64,000 nucleotides of DNA from Argonema galeatum A003/A1 (GCF_023333595.1 NZ_JAIQZM010000029.1:1-64000), one strand, 5' to 3'; numbered from the stretch's first letter, positions 27,020-36,515 are shown. Numbers and translations are program-made. The notes: generated from the letters alone by a model not told the origin.

Positions 27020-27293
27020 AACTTTTTTCTCGCCTCTTGGTTTCTTTTGTCGCTGCTGATTATTTGACGGTAAAAGGCCATACTTTTATTGTTCTCGTTC
27101 CTACCCTAGAAATGGGAGCGCCAGTCATGGGGGCTGCTACCTTCCAAAATTTATTACAAAGGCAGCAGCCTTCTAGTAAAGCCTTCTCAGGCTCTAGCCT
27201 GGGAAGGAGCTTATGGGAGTTTTACCTCATCTGAATTGAGCAAAAACATCCTAAAAGGTGTGGGAGCTTCAATTTCCACTTTCTCTAGTTCGC

Positions 27294-27554
27294 TTACTTT
27301 GCTTTGTTTGCCTCCTTCGCCTCCTTTTGCAGTTGCTCATAGAATTCTGGAGAAACTGTTGGCATCATTGTTGGCGATGTGGGCATTATTGTTGGCGATG
27401 TGGGCATTATTGTTGGTTGTTGTGTTGGCGATGTGGGCTGCGGCGGTTTCATTTCTTTAGCGTTTACAGTTCCCACCTGCAAACCGCCAGCTAAGACAAC
27501 AGCAAACAACACTGCTAGAATTGCTCGGAGCATCGGCTTAATTGTCACGTTCAT
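27294..27554 (-). CDS. Small secreted Pro/Thr-repeat protein
   Basis: From ATG at 27554 the 86-residue product has a clear signal peptide (MNVTIKPMLRAILAVLF through VGTVNAKE, cut after NA). A repeat section follows, built on PTSPTIMPTSPT and encoded by a 15-bp DNA repeat. The short C-terminal helix is rich in Glu and Lys. AAGGGAA lies about 7 bases before the ATG. An in-frame start at 27599 would put 15 residues before the signal peptide and is less likely. The role may be structural or at the cell surface. Confidence 0.72.
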   Translation of the reverse strand: MNVTIKPMLRAILAVLFAVVLAGGLQVGTVNAKEMKPPQPTSPTQQPTIMPTSPTIMPTSPTMMPTVSPEFYEQLQKEAKEANKAK

Positions 27555-27713
27555 TGTTTTTTCCCTTGTTAGTTCAGGACAAATATAAAGTAGTGACAAT
27601 ATCTACTGCATCTTCTCACCGCTTGCCACTACTATATAAATTTAACACTTATGCGGTGATTTATCCCTCTACCTCTGGAATATTTTTCATTTTTTATTCC
27701 TGAAGGTTTCTAT

Positions 27714-28637
27714 TTAATAAGTTGGTAATAATTTTTCCATCCATTTACCAGAAACTTGAAATCCCAAACTCCACCTATTTGATTTTGTAGTATTAGCAAT
27801 GCAATGCCAAAATAATTTGCTTGGCTCGTTTTCGATTTTAAAAAATCTGACTACTTTTCGCTTTTCTTCAAGGGTAACTAACTCTTTAGTTTTGGGATTC
27901 ATGTAGCGGAAAAATGCTTCTCCCTCGTCATTAGGTTCAAAATAGTCAAAATCAACCAGATACATTCGCCAACCAGGTTGGGTTTCGTTGGTATGCCACA
28001 ATCTATAGGAGTTTGGGGGATACCATAAGCTTCCAGAAAACCTCACATCAGTTGCAAAAAAATCTTCTAGGAGCTTGAGCAGCTTCACTTTTGTCCGAAA
28101 ATAATCTTCATAAAGCGGATGCTCTACATAAGCGTCCAAGTTAATTAAGTGAAATGGACGCCATGCATATTCAGGTTTAGGTTCGGGGACATCTAAATAG
28201 GAATTTTGTAATTCTTCATACAACTGCTTAAATCCCGGTGAAGCTGGGGAGACATATGTAGACTTAAAATCTTCTTCCCGAAAGTTTTGTTCATACAAAT
28301 TCAAATCCACCGTACTGGGCTTGATTTTGAGTTTTTCAAATTCTTGGGCTATTTCCTCAAACCCCGGAATCTCCGAGAATTCAAACTCATAATGATAAAA
28401 TTGGGGAAAATTATTGCTAACGTCAGCATCAGAAGAGTTTGTGCGGAAAAGCGACTTGTTATTTTTTAGAGTAGAAGCAGTATCTGCTTGGGTGATATCT
28501 TCTAACGTAAAATAGTAGCCGTTCCTTGCTCCTAATTTAGTTAGTTCTTCCGGACGTGTGATTGCTTTAATTTCCTGTTGCAATTCTGATGAATTAAAGA
28601 TGGCTTCATAGAAGTTAATTACAGCTTCTTTTGACAT
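27714..28637 (-). CDS. Nif11 domain fused to 2OG-oxygenase-like domain
   Basis: The 307-residue protein starts with a Nif11-type region (about 1-50: MSKEAVINFYEAIFNSSELQ, then TRPEELTKLGARNGYYFTLE). The rest looks like a jelly-roll 2OG/Fe(II) oxygenase of the WHTN type known from bacteria and phages: H215 and N217 in RLWHTNETQPGWRMYLVDFD, H278 in LFWHCIAN and R288 in NRWSLGF. Asn stands where the HxD family has Asp, so iron binding may be altered. There is no GG cleavage motif, so the Nif11 part is probably not a removable leader. It may be a recognition domain for leaders or a relic. GAGGTAG precedes the ATG. It lies 38 bp behind the Het-C-like gene in the LanM1 operon. Confidence 0.78.
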   Translation of the reverse strand: MSKEAVINFYEAIFNSSELQQEIKAITRPEELTKLGARNGYYFTLEDITQADTASTLKNNKSLFRTNSSDADVSNNFPQFYHYEFEFSEIPGFEEIAQEFEKLKIKPSTVDLNLYEQNFREEDFKSTYVSPASPGFKQLYEELQNSYLDVPEPKPEYAWRPFHLINLDAYVEHPLYEDYFRTKVKLLKLLEDFFATDVRFSGSLWYPPNSYRLWHTNETQPGWRMYLVDFDYFEPNDEGEAFFRYMNPKTKELVTLEEKRKVVRFFKIENEPSKLFWHCIANTTKSNRWSLGFQVSGKWMEKLLPTY

Positions 28638-28675
28638 TACTACCTCAAAAAATTGTTCAATAAATTGTTGATTAA

Positions 28676-29455
28676 TTAGTTCTGAATTCGCATCAAAAGT
28701 TTGATGGCATTAACATTACCTGCTAGGCGAGAATCGCTGAAAATCTGTTCGAGGTAATCCTTGGTAGCATTTACAGCTAAGGCTCGTGCTGTAGAAAATC
28801 CAGGGCGACTGTCATCGTCTTTGTTGAGTCCACTAGGGCATGTGAGGAAACCATGACGACACTTTCCTGGAGGAACGCCACAGATCTTGGATTCCAAATC
28901 GATGATGAAATATCCAGAAGTTAGTTGACTTAAGCCCGCACCACCTAAAGTCCCTGGATCTTTGGGACAGGTTGAGGTGTTTGCGTCTGCTCCGGAGAAT
29001 ATTTCTCGTCCTATTTTGGTGTTGATATTCGGGCTGCTATGACCGAGTTCTACCCAGTTGCTATGAGCATAAAAGTCTTGGACAGTATGTAAGGCAGTCC
29101 CTAAATTGTTACGGGCTGAGGTAGCTTGAGGAGAATCCGAGGTCACTTTGCTAATGACTTGGTCTTTGAGATCCATGACCCGTTTACTACCACCCGGAAA
29201 GTCTTCGTCGTCAAAATGCATCTCACTATTAAACTGATTGGGGAGATCGTCTGTATGATAATTTGCATCCAAAATTTGGTTGATAGCATAATCAGTAAAT
29301 TTGAAAGTTTCACCGCTCGCAATCACTTGGAAATCACGGAACACCTCTTTGGTGATTTCCAAGTGAATTGGCTGCTTAAAAGCTAATGCTGGAGATGGCA
29401 TTCCTATTATAAATATTAGAGATAACCAGCAGACAAAAATCAAGTTTTTTATCAT
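28676..29455 (-). CDS. Secreted Het-C-like / phospholipase C-like protein
   Basis: From Met at 29455 the 259-residue product has a signal peptide (MIKNLIFVCWLSLIFIIG through PALA). The in-frame Met at 29488 is also possible. It resembles the N-terminal domain of Het-C proteins, which have a zinc phospholipase C-like helical fold: QPIHLEITKEVF near the mature N-terminus supplies a His, and ALHTVQDFYAHSNWVELG gives the HxxxDxxxH pattern. Five Cys residues in the C-terminal half (in STCPKDP, KICGVPPGKCRHG and LTCPSG) could include disulfides. It sits 48 bp after LanM1, so it is probably co-transcribed. Its role in a lanthipeptide operon is unclear. Confidence 0.8.
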   Translation of the reverse strand: MIKNLIFVCWLSLIFIIGMPSPALAFKQPIHLEITKEVFRDFQVIASGETFKFTDYAINQILDANYHTDDLPNQFNSEMHFDDEDFPGGSKRVMDLKDQVISKVTSDSPQATSARNNLGTALHTVQDFYAHSNWVELGHSSPNINTKIGREIFSGADANTSTCPKDPGTLGGAGLSQLTSGYFIIDLESKICGVPPGKCRHGFLTCPSGLNKDDDSRPGFSTARALAVNATKDYLEQIFSDSRLAGNVNAIKLLMRIQN

Positions 29456-29503
29456 TTTTTCTTTGGCTATTTTTAGACTCCTGTACATTTTGAGAGTATG
29501 CTC

Positions 29504-32500
29504 CTATACCTGTGAAGGTGGGTCAAGTAGTAGCGGTGAAGGGACGCGATCTGGATAAGCTAGCCGCAAAAAGTGCATTCCAATCCCTGCGATTCCAAGC
29601 ATCAAATCAGGGAAAATATCGTTCGTATTCGCTCCGCAAATCCAGGTTCGCGCCTTCTCAAAATTACGCCACTGCGCCTGTGCAACCACATTGGCTTCCA
29701 TCTGTAAGTAAGGTTCGTCCCTGAGCTTGGCAACCCGCAGGAATAGTTCAGCATTACCCGCTTTGCCGTGACATAACGAATCATTACCAAGTTTGCTAAA
29801 ATTACGCACAGTTGCATTGAGCGCCATGTAAGCATCGCGCAATATATCGTCATCAGTTTTTCCTAAAGCTGCCCAACTCGCAATCCGGCTCAAACCGATT
29901 CCGGCTGCACCGTTGCACCAAGCGTTAGCAAAATGTTTCTGGTTTGGGTCTTCTGATGTAATCACGGATTTGCGTAAATCATACCAATCGTGCTGTTGTC
30001 GATCGAAGTGATTGGCTTCATAGGCAAACGCTTGACGAGCTGCTGTAATGTACTTCGGCTGATTGAGGTGGGAACCTAGCAAAATCAGCGCCCAACCGAT
30101 GCCACTACCCCCATGAGAAAATCCGGTTAGATTGTCTCGCGCTAGTTCTGGTCGTCCACCACGCCAACTCAAGGTATCACCTCTGCGAGTTGCCTCCGCA
30201 AGCAGGTGTTCAGCGCACAGCACAGCACAATCTATTCCTTTACCGTCAGTCGCTGCTGCCAAATTTAGCATCACGGGAATGAGTCCGGCGACGCCATGAA
30301 GAATATCAAAGTATTGGTCTTGATGAATTCTGGCTTTAACTTCATCACTCAACTCTACCGCCAGATCAAGCAGTGCTGGTCGGTTCCACAGTTGAGCTAG
30401 GTGGGTCAATAAGTAAATCAACCCCCCTGTCCCTTTATAAGCTCCAACAAACGTAGTATCGCGTTGCTCTATGGCGTATGACAAGGCTCGCTCTGCGGCT
30501 TGGCGAAATTCTGGTTGTGGTTGAATAGCATCTAAATAAGCCAAAAATAGGCAGATTCCAGCAGAGCCATCGTAGAGATCGGCGCTGATATCCACAAGGC
30601 GTTTGCCAGTGGCGGTATAGTCGCAGGTTTGCCACGGAGCCTTACTGGTGTCAGGTTGGAGCAGTTCACACAATTGCCAGCCAATCTGTTGAGCATAGTT
30701 AACAGCTGAGGCAATGAAATAGGGGCTATTAATTTCTTCAGGAGATAAACTGGTATAAATATACTGATTTTGGATGATTCGGTTTTCTGTAGACAACTTC
30801 TGAATCCGTCGGCAGGCGTTATCCACAGGTGTAATTGCTACTATATTAGGCAGTGTTTGTTGATAGTTAGCAATCAAATCTTGGCTATTGGCGGCTTTGG
30901 TAGTAAAGATGGGGATATCTAATTGCCACATTGCTGCTAGTTCCATCTGTGCCAACTCTCCGTCCTCGTCCCACTGCCGATGGTGTTCTTTTAAAGTATT
31001 GAAAAGCAAATCTACTTCCAGTGGTTCGGAAAGACATTTTGGATGTCGCGCAGCAATGATTAATTTAGCATATGCCTGTGTTCCCCAATTTAAAAAGCGC
31101 ACCGAGGAGGATGAGAACAAGTCTGTGATGAGCGCTTGTGCCTGCTGTGGGTTTTGTTGAAACCACTCATAAACTCGGTTAAACCCCTCCACAATTTCGT
31201 TTTTATAATCCTGGGGTTGTACAAGCTGACCTTTGTAATAAATGCGATTGGTGGCTTCAACTTCAATCCGTACCCCGCCTTGATGTTCGATTCCCACGGC
31301 GAATGACATCCGATGGTCGTTCACCTTAGGGACGGTATAGGAGAGTTCGTAAGATTCGCCACCACTGTAGCCGCTAATCCTCATCTGTTTGCCATCATCA
31401 GCATCATCACGAGGCCATTCCAACATGGCAGTCTTAAACACTGAATCAAAGACTGTTCCGAGTGATTTATCCATGCCGTGAGGAACCGCTTCTAAAACTG
31501 TTTCACAGTCACATATAAAAGCGTTACCATCAGTTGCCAGAATGTTTTCATGATGGAGATCGCCCCCGCCGAGGACATGGAAAATACCTAAAAATCCCCC
31601 AAGTTGCTGGTAGAATCGCTCAACGGCTTGCTTGCTATCGACATAATTTTTTTCTGAGGGGATAAACTCAGCATAGCCATAGTCCTCTTTACAAAGAACT
31701 TTATAAGTCGCAAACTCAACAATTTGATGCTGAATAAAATGTTCTAGCAAACCTTGCATCGCTGCTTCCGATTCAACACAGCGAGGCTTGTAAACAATAG
31801 TGGCGGGTTCGCAATTGTTCAGTTCAAGTTCCACAATCACGACACTCTTACCACCGCCATGATAATCAGAGTTGCCTAATTTTAAGGATTTAATCGCTGA
31901 AATAGTTTTACCTTCAAAGAAAGTCGCACTCAGTTGGTGGCGATCGCAACTCAAACGTTGCAACAGTTCTTCCCCCTGATGGCACACAAAAAAGGTGATT
32001 TGTGCTAACCAACGTCCCAGCATGGGAAACTGACAATAAAAACGATGATAATCCTCCTGGGTATGAAAGGTTTTTTCCAGATAGGCAATATAGGCATCAG
32101 GATTATCAGTTGATTTGTCAATCTTGTTTTGAGAGCAGTAAATATTGATATTAGCTTCCAGCGCCCAGGCTAGGTGCATATCAAACCGATTCAGCAAGTA
32201 AAGCTCAATATCAGTCACTACCTGCTGATGAATCTGACAATTGTCGCCAGATGCATCGACTGCATCGCAAAAAGGTTGCAAAGTTTTGTGCAACAATCGC
32301 AAAAACGGTTCGCAAACTTTAGCAAATTTTCCGTAGTAAATTTCTTTTTTGTACCACTCACTTTGGCAAAATTTGTCTTGTGGTAAATCCAAGGTTGCCG
32401 TTGCTGCTTGGTACACTTGCAACCATTGACGATGAAGTTCGATGAAAACTAATTTGTCTGAATCAGATAAATTGTCTAAATTTCGTTCAGCTAATTTATA

Positions 32501-32755
32501 GTCAGTGAGCAGCTTTTGTAAATCATCTATGAGCGATTGACTAATGGTTCCTTTCTCAAAAGCTTCCTTAACTGGCTGTACAGCTAATTTACTTGTTAAT
32601 TTCTTTATGTTCCAGTTATCCAGAGGACTCAGAGGTGTTTTCCATCCCGCCTGTGTCTTGCTTTGAGATAGTTTTTGGACGATTATACTCCGCTCTGTTA
32701 GGTTGCTAGCACGGCACGCTAATTTGATAAAAAAAGAATCATTGGGCATAGTCAT
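29504..32755 (-). CDS. lanM: Class II lanthipeptide synthetase LanM (CHG zinc site)
   Basis: This 1083-residue protein is a normal-length LanM. The N-terminal dehydratase (about 200-620) shows TIVYKPRCVESEAAMQGL, GGGDLHHENILATDGN and FICDCETVLEA, kinase-like motifs that phosphorylate and eliminate Ser/Thr. The C-terminal LanC-like cyclase (about 720-1070) has GFSHGGSGIGWAL, WCNGAAGIGLSR and CHGKAGNAEL. The zinc ligands are C947, C995 and H996. The enzyme forms dehydro-residues and then lanthionine rings. The precursor gene is 201 bp upstream, with a stable hairpin in between, so it is the obvious substrate. The Het-C-like gene follows at once. Confidence 0.96.
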   Translation of the reverse strand: MTMPNDSFFIKLACRASNLTERSIIVQKLSQSKTQAGWKTPLSPLDNWNIKKLTSKLAVQPVKEAFEKGTISQSLIDDLQKLLTDYKLAERNLDNLSDSDKLVFIELHRQWLQVYQAATATLDLPQDKFCQSEWYKKEIYYGKFAKVCEPFLRLLHKTLQPFCDAVDASGDNCQIHQQVVTDIELYLLNRFDMHLAWALEANINIYCSQNKIDKSTDNPDAYIAYLEKTFHTQEDYHRFYCQFPMLGRWLAQITFFVCHQGEELLQRLSCDRHQLSATFFEGKTISAIKSLKLGNSDYHGGGKSVVIVELELNNCEPATIVYKPRCVESEAAMQGLLEHFIQHQIVEFATYKVLCKEDYGYAEFIPSEKNYVDSKQAVERFYQQLGGFLGIFHVLGGGDLHHENILATDGNAFICDCETVLEAVPHGMDKSLGTVFDSVFKTAMLEWPRDDADDGKQMRISGYSGGESYELSYTVPKVNDHRMSFAVGIEHQGGVRIEVEATNRIYYKGQLVQPQDYKNEIVEGFNRVYEWFQQNPQQAQALITDLFSSSSVRFLNWGTQAYAKLIIAARHPKCLSEPLEVDLLFNTLKEHHRQWDEDGELAQMELAAMWQLDIPIFTTKAANSQDLIANYQQTLPNIVAITPVDNACRRIQKLSTENRIIQNQYIYTSLSPEEINSPYFIASAVNYAQQIGWQLCELLQPDTSKAPWQTCDYTATGKRLVDISADLYDGSAGICLFLAYLDAIQPQPEFRQAAERALSYAIEQRDTTFVGAYKGTGGLIYLLTHLAQLWNRPALLDLAVELSDEVKARIHQDQYFDILHGVAGLIPVMLNLAAATDGKGIDCAVLCAEHLLAEATRRGDTLSWRGGRPELARDNLTGFSHGGSGIGWALILLGSHLNQPKYITAARQAFAYEANHFDRQQHDWYDLRKSVITSEDPNQKHFANAWCNGAAGIGLSRIASWAALGKTDDDILRDAYMALNATVRNFSKLGNDSLCHGKAGNAELFLRVAKLRDEPYLQMEANVVAQAQWRNFEKARTWICGANTNDIFPDLMLGIAGIGMHFLRLAYPDRVPSPLLLDPPSQV

Positions 32756-32868
32756 CTCATACCAAGTTGCAGTCTAATATCTAAATTTAGAACCGAGATA
32801 TTTTCCAATTTTTTTGCGTCTCGGTCAACTTTTCAGCTATCTTTCTGACACCAACGGTTTTTCTTGAA

Positions 32869-32909
32869 ACCTGGCTAGGAACACAAGCGCCCTGTACTGC
32901 TAGCCAGGT
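32869..32909 (-). promoter_or_regulatory. Hairpin between precursor and lanM
   Basis: ACCTGGCTAG (32869-32878) and CTAGCCAGGT (32900-32909) form a perfect 10-bp stem with a 21-base loop. On the minus strand no long T-run follows. It is well placed to attenuate transcription into lanM or to protect the precursor mRNA. Confidence 0.55.
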
Positions 32910-32956
32910 GATTGCTTTAGGCTAATCAAATTAACCTTTTGGATTACTCAACCAAT

Positions 32957-33241
32957 TTACTTGGTTGTTCCATCACAGACGATGGTCAGGGGTCCTGCGC
33001 TACAGGTAGATGCACACTGTGCCATGATGTCAAGTTGCCCTAAAGCATCGTTTAACAACTCCACGAAGGATTCGTCCTGCTTCTGGACTGACATCGGTAG
33101 GGAAAACTCCATGTCTACATTTATACCAAATGCTTCTGGATGATTCCGAAGCTCAGTGGAGAAATCGGCATCAATGGCAGCCATCTGTAGTAGCTGTTCC
33201 AAGTATTCTATTGAGGGTTTTGTTTGTAAAGTCACGGACAT
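32957..33241 (-). CDS. lanA: Lanthipeptide precursor with three-Cys core
   Basis: The 94-residue peptide has a helical, acidic leader (residues 1 to about 75) with SIEYLEQLLQMAAIDADFST and ELRNHPEAFGI, which recalls NHLP/Nif11-type leaders. A 20-residue C-terminal core follows, AQCASTCSAGPLTIVCDGTT plus Lys. Cys 76, 80 and 89 and Ser/Thr at 78, 79, 81, 86, 92 and 93 allow up to three (methyl)lanthionine rings. No GG or GA site precedes the core, so the protease and cut site are uncertain. AAGGAG lies 8 bases before the ATG, and a 21-bp palindrome lies about 45 bp upstream. LanM1 is the neighbouring modifying enzyme. Confidence 0.88.
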   Translation of the reverse strand: MSVTLQTKPSIEYLEQLLQMAAIDADFSTELRNHPEAFGINVDMEFSLPMSVQKQDESFVELLNDALGQLDIMAQCASTCSAGPLTIVCDGTTK

Positions 33242-33286
33242 AAACTTCGCTCCTTAGACTGAATTTGCGAGAGTCTTTTCAGTATT

Positions 33287-33307
33287 TAGATATCATGATG
33301 ATATCTA
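33287..33307. promoter_or_regulatory. 21-bp palindrome, candidate operator
   Basis: TAGATATCAT and ATGATATCTA are perfect complements around a central G. The palindrome lies 46 bp before the precursor start codon, in an AT-rich stretch, in the divergent region facing the ABC gene at 33618. A dimeric regulator could bind here. Confidence 0.5.
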
Positions 33308-33440
33308 TAATAAAAAAGAATAACACAACAATGCCTAAACAGTTATCGCCATAAAATAATATAATAACTTTTACCATCATTCATCAGTTTTACTGTACTC
33401 ACAGCCGGATATGCCCCAACAATCCTTTAGTGACATATAG

Positions 33441-33541
33441 CTAGGGGCTAGGGGCTAGGGGCTAGGGGCTAGGGGAAGAAGGGTTTAGAATCAAGGGTTT
33501 CAGGAATTCAGAATGGCTTAACCGCCTTGGCGGTTGCTATA
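33441..33541. repeat. CTAGGGG heptamers and half of a 19-bp-IR element
   Basis: CTAGGGG is repeated five times (33441-33475). At 33519-33541 lies TTAACCGCCTTGGCGGTTGC plus TATA, the same sequence as the right end of the element before the HlyD-like gene (13263-13281). It is itself a short hairpin, 77 bp before the ABC gene start. Confidence 0.85.
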
Positions 33542-33617
33542 TCACAATAATGGCAAAAGAACTTAACGATAGAAGATCTGAAAGGCTTGAGTTGCCGTTG
33601 TCAATAATGAGAAGAAA

Positions 33618-36515
33618 ATGACTAATCCAAGCCTGATTCGATCGGTCCATAAAATCAAAGGAAACGCACCTCTACTGCTGGATGACTCCCAGAAGGTTTG
33701 GGTAGTTCAGTCTGGGACGCTGGCGCTGTTTGCCACCAGAGTTGAGGCGGGAGAACCGATAGGCGATCGCCGCTATTTATTTAGTGTAAGTGCAGGCGAA
33801 GCATTGTTTGGCATTGCTGAGTCAGAAAAACTCAAAACGACCTATAAAATTCTGGCAGTTGCAATTGAAGAAACCGAACTTTTACAATTAGATATTGCAG
33901 ATGTTGCCGCACAAGTAGCAACAGTCGATCTAGAAGTAATTTATTTATTGGAAAACTGGATAAAACATTTAAGTCAACTGATTGCTGCCCTGGCTATATC
34001 AACCCCTGGCGCAAAAGTGCCAGTGTCAGCTTTGGCTAACAAGCAATTATCTAAAGGGCAAATACTACAGGCATCTTCCAAAACAGTAACCTGGGTTCGC
34101 GTGACTAAAGGCAGTGCTGCTTGGATGGGGAAGGAAGAATTAATCCTAGATCAAAATTCTCCAAGTTTTCCTCTCGCTGCTTTGACGTGGTTCGAGGCAA
34201 TTAAACCACTTGAAGTTTATATCTATACAATAGAAAATATCGAAAAATTAACAAGCAGTTTAGCATTGTTTCATGCTAATTTCTGCTGGCATCTCCATAC
34301 AGCATACGAACAGAAAACAGAGGCAGAATTTCAGCAGTTTCAGCAATTACAGCAGCTAAATCTTCAGGTAACCGAAGGTGCTTTAGACTCGTTAGCTTCT
34401 GCTTTAAAGCGACAACCAGATACCTTGTTTTCTGAAGAAACGCCGCTGCTAATCGCTGCTGGGGCAGTGGCTAGGGCTGTGGGGATAACAATTCGATCGC
34501 CAGCACAATCGGAAAAATTATCTCTCAGAGATCCAGTAGAAGCGTTGGCTATATCTTCCCGAATTCGTACTCGTCGAGTACTGCTAGTTGGTGATTGGTG
34601 GCGACAAGAACATGGCCCTTTGTTGGCGTTTACCCAAGATAATCGTCCAGTCGCTTTGTTAATCGATAAAGGCAAAGGTTATCGCTATGTATTATTTGAC
34701 CCAGAATTGCGTACTCGGACGCTAGTAAATGATGCGATCGCATCCACTCTAGCACCAACAGCTTATATGTTTTATCGGCCTTTTCCACAAGCGATCGACA
34801 AGGCTTTTGAGGTGTTCCGCTTTGGGATTAAAGGTTATGAAATAGACACGCTAAAACTGATGGCAGTGGGAATTATCGGAACGCTGCTAGGAATGGCAAC
34901 GCCCCAAGCAACGGCGATTTTAATTAATAACGCTATCCCTAACGGCGATCGCCTGCTGTTGTTACAAATTGCGCTTGGACTGTTAGCTGTATCCTTTGGC
35001 AAGACAATATTTAACCTGTATCAAGGTTTAATTGCTCTGCGTGTTTCTAATGGGATTAATCTGACATTACAAACTGCTATTTGGGACAGAATGCTGAGAT
35101 TGAGTCCGTCTTTAATTCGCCAATTCACAACGGGCGATCTGTTGGTGCGGATTATGTCCGTCACTCAGATATATAGCATTGTCAGCGGTGCAACTCAACG
35201 CACTTTGTTGACAGGAATATTTTCTCTGCTAAATCTAGGACTGATGTTTATCTATAGCGTACCGCTAACTCTAGTGGGATTGGCGGTTACTTTTGTAGCT
35301 GTTATTTTAACAATAATTTCTAGTTTCATATTGTTACGCAAACAGCGGCGACAAGAGACACTCGGTGGGGAAATTCAGGGGCTAACTGTACAACTGATTA
35401 ACGGCGTGCCGAAACTGCGAGTAGCGGTGGCGGAAGAACGGGCGTTTGCGACTTGGGCGAAAAAGTACAGCGAACAAAATCAACTTAATCTAGAAATTAT
35501 CCGAATTAATGATATTGTTTCTGTTTTTAATGAATTACTTTCATTAACCAGTTCTATTTTGCTTTATTGGTTTGGATTTGCCGCAATTCAGAGTACACAA
35601 GCCGGGGAAGGCAATTTGACTCTAGGCACTTTTTTGGCTTTCAGTTCTGCTTTTGGAACATTTTTTGGGGGCGTAACTTCTCTGAGTAATACGCTGATTA
35701 ATATTATAGAAATTACGCCTTTATGGGAGCGGGCGCAGCCAATTTTGCGGGGTAAGTTAGAATCTGATGAAGACAAAGCCGATCCAGGTTCTCTGAAGGG
35801 TCATGTAGTTTTAGATAATGCGGTCTTCCGCTATCGGGAGGATGGGCCACCGATCCTCGATCGCGTCAGTATTTACGCGGAACCGGGAGAATTTGTGGCG
35901 ATTGTAGGCCCATCAGGCAGTGGAAAATCAACGATTTTTCGATTGTTATTGGGTTTTGAGACTCCCCAGAGCGGGAAAATATATTACGACTCTCAAGATT
36001 TAGCTGGATTGGATTTCCAGGCGGTAAGGCGACAGTTGGGAGTTGTGCTGCAAAACGGTCGAATGATGCAAGGCTCGATTTTTGATAACATCACCGGCGG
36101 GGCATTAGTATCGGTGGATGAAGCGTGGTCAGCGGCGCGGATGGCTGGTTTGGCCGAAGATATCCAGCAAATGCCGATGGGGATGTATACTGTGGTGAGT
36201 GAGGGCGGCACTAATCTTTCTGGGGGTCAGCGACAGCGGCTTTTAATTGCGCGATCGCTCGTCCTCAAACCGCAAATCATCTTACTGGATGAAGCAACTA
36301 GCTTTTTGGATAACCGCACGCAAGCGATCGTCACTGAAAGTTTAGAAAAGTTGAATGCTACCAGAATAGTCATTGCCCACCGCATCAGCACTATCCGTCA
36401 CGCAGACCGAATCTACGCGATCGAAGGGGGTCGGGTTTTGCAGGTGGGTTCTTTTGATGAACTGATTAAGCAGCCTGGACTATTTGCCCGACTGGTAGCA
36501 CGACAGTTAGAGTGA
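33618..36515 (+). CDS. NHLM-type ABC transporter, permease/ATPase without C39
   Basis: The 965-residue protein is the second, peptidase-less ABC component of NHLM export systems. A long N-terminal region (about 1-390) starts with a cyclic-nucleotide-binding-like fold (SGTLALFATRVEAGEPIGDR). The membrane domain follows (about 400-690). The ATPase has Walker A VGPSGSGKSTIFRLL, signature LSGGQRQRLLIARS and Walker B IILLDEATSFLD. In known NHLM clusters this protein works with the C39 ABC protein and the HlyD-like adaptor, which here lie 16-20 kb away on the same strand. It is divergent from the precursor gene and converges with the DUF928 gene, leaving 11 bp. Confidence 0.93.
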   Translation: MTNPSLIRSVHKIKGNAPLLLDDSQKVWVVQSGTLALFATRVEAGEPIGDRRYLFSVSAGEALFGIAESEKLKTTYKILAVAIEETELLQLDIADVAAQVATVDLEVIYLLENWIKHLSQLIAALAISTPGAKVPVSALANKQLSKGQILQASSKTVTWVRVTKGSAAWMGKEELILDQNSPSFPLAALTWFEAIKPLEVYIYTIENIEKLTSSLALFHANFCWHLHTAYEQKTEAEFQQFQQLQQLNLQVTEGALDSLASALKRQPDTLFSEETPLLIAAGAVARAVGITIRSPAQSEKLSLRDPVEALAISSRIRTRRVLLVGDWWRQEHGPLLAFTQDNRPVALLIDKGKGYRYVLFDPELRTRTLVNDAIASTLAPTAYMFYRPFPQAIDKAFEVFRFGIKGYEIDTLKLMAVGIIGTLLGMATPQATAILINNAIPNGDRLLLLQIALGLLAVSFGKTIFNLYQGLIALRVSNGINLTLQTAIWDRMLRLSPSLIRQFTTGDLLVRIMSVTQIYSIVSGATQRTLLTGIFSLLNLGLMFIYSVPLTLVGLAVTFVAVILTIISSFILLRKQRRQETLGGEIQGLTVQLINGVPKLRVAVAEERAFATWAKKYSEQNQLNLEIIRINDIVSVFNELLSLTSSILLYWFGFAAIQSTQAGEGNLTLGTFLAFSSAFGTFFGGVTSLSNTLINIIEITPLWERAQPILRGKLESDEDKADPGSLKGHVVLDNAVFRYREDGPPILDRVSIYAEPGEFVAIVGPSGSGKSTIFRLLLGFETPQSGKIYYDSQDLAGLDFQAVRRQLGVVLQNGRMMQGSIFDNITGGALVSVDEAWSAARMAGLAEDIQQMPMGMYTVVSEGGTNLSGGQRQRLLIARSLVLKPQIILLDEATSFLDNRTQAIVTESLEKLNATRIVIAHRISTIRHADRIYAIEGGRVLQVGSFDELIKQPGLFARLVARQLE

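Noticed and set aside
27236..27494. Plus-strand frames rich in Trp/Leu repeats
   Set aside because: They are the complement of the Pro/Thr repeat of the secreted protein on the minus strand, which has a signal peptide and ribosome site.
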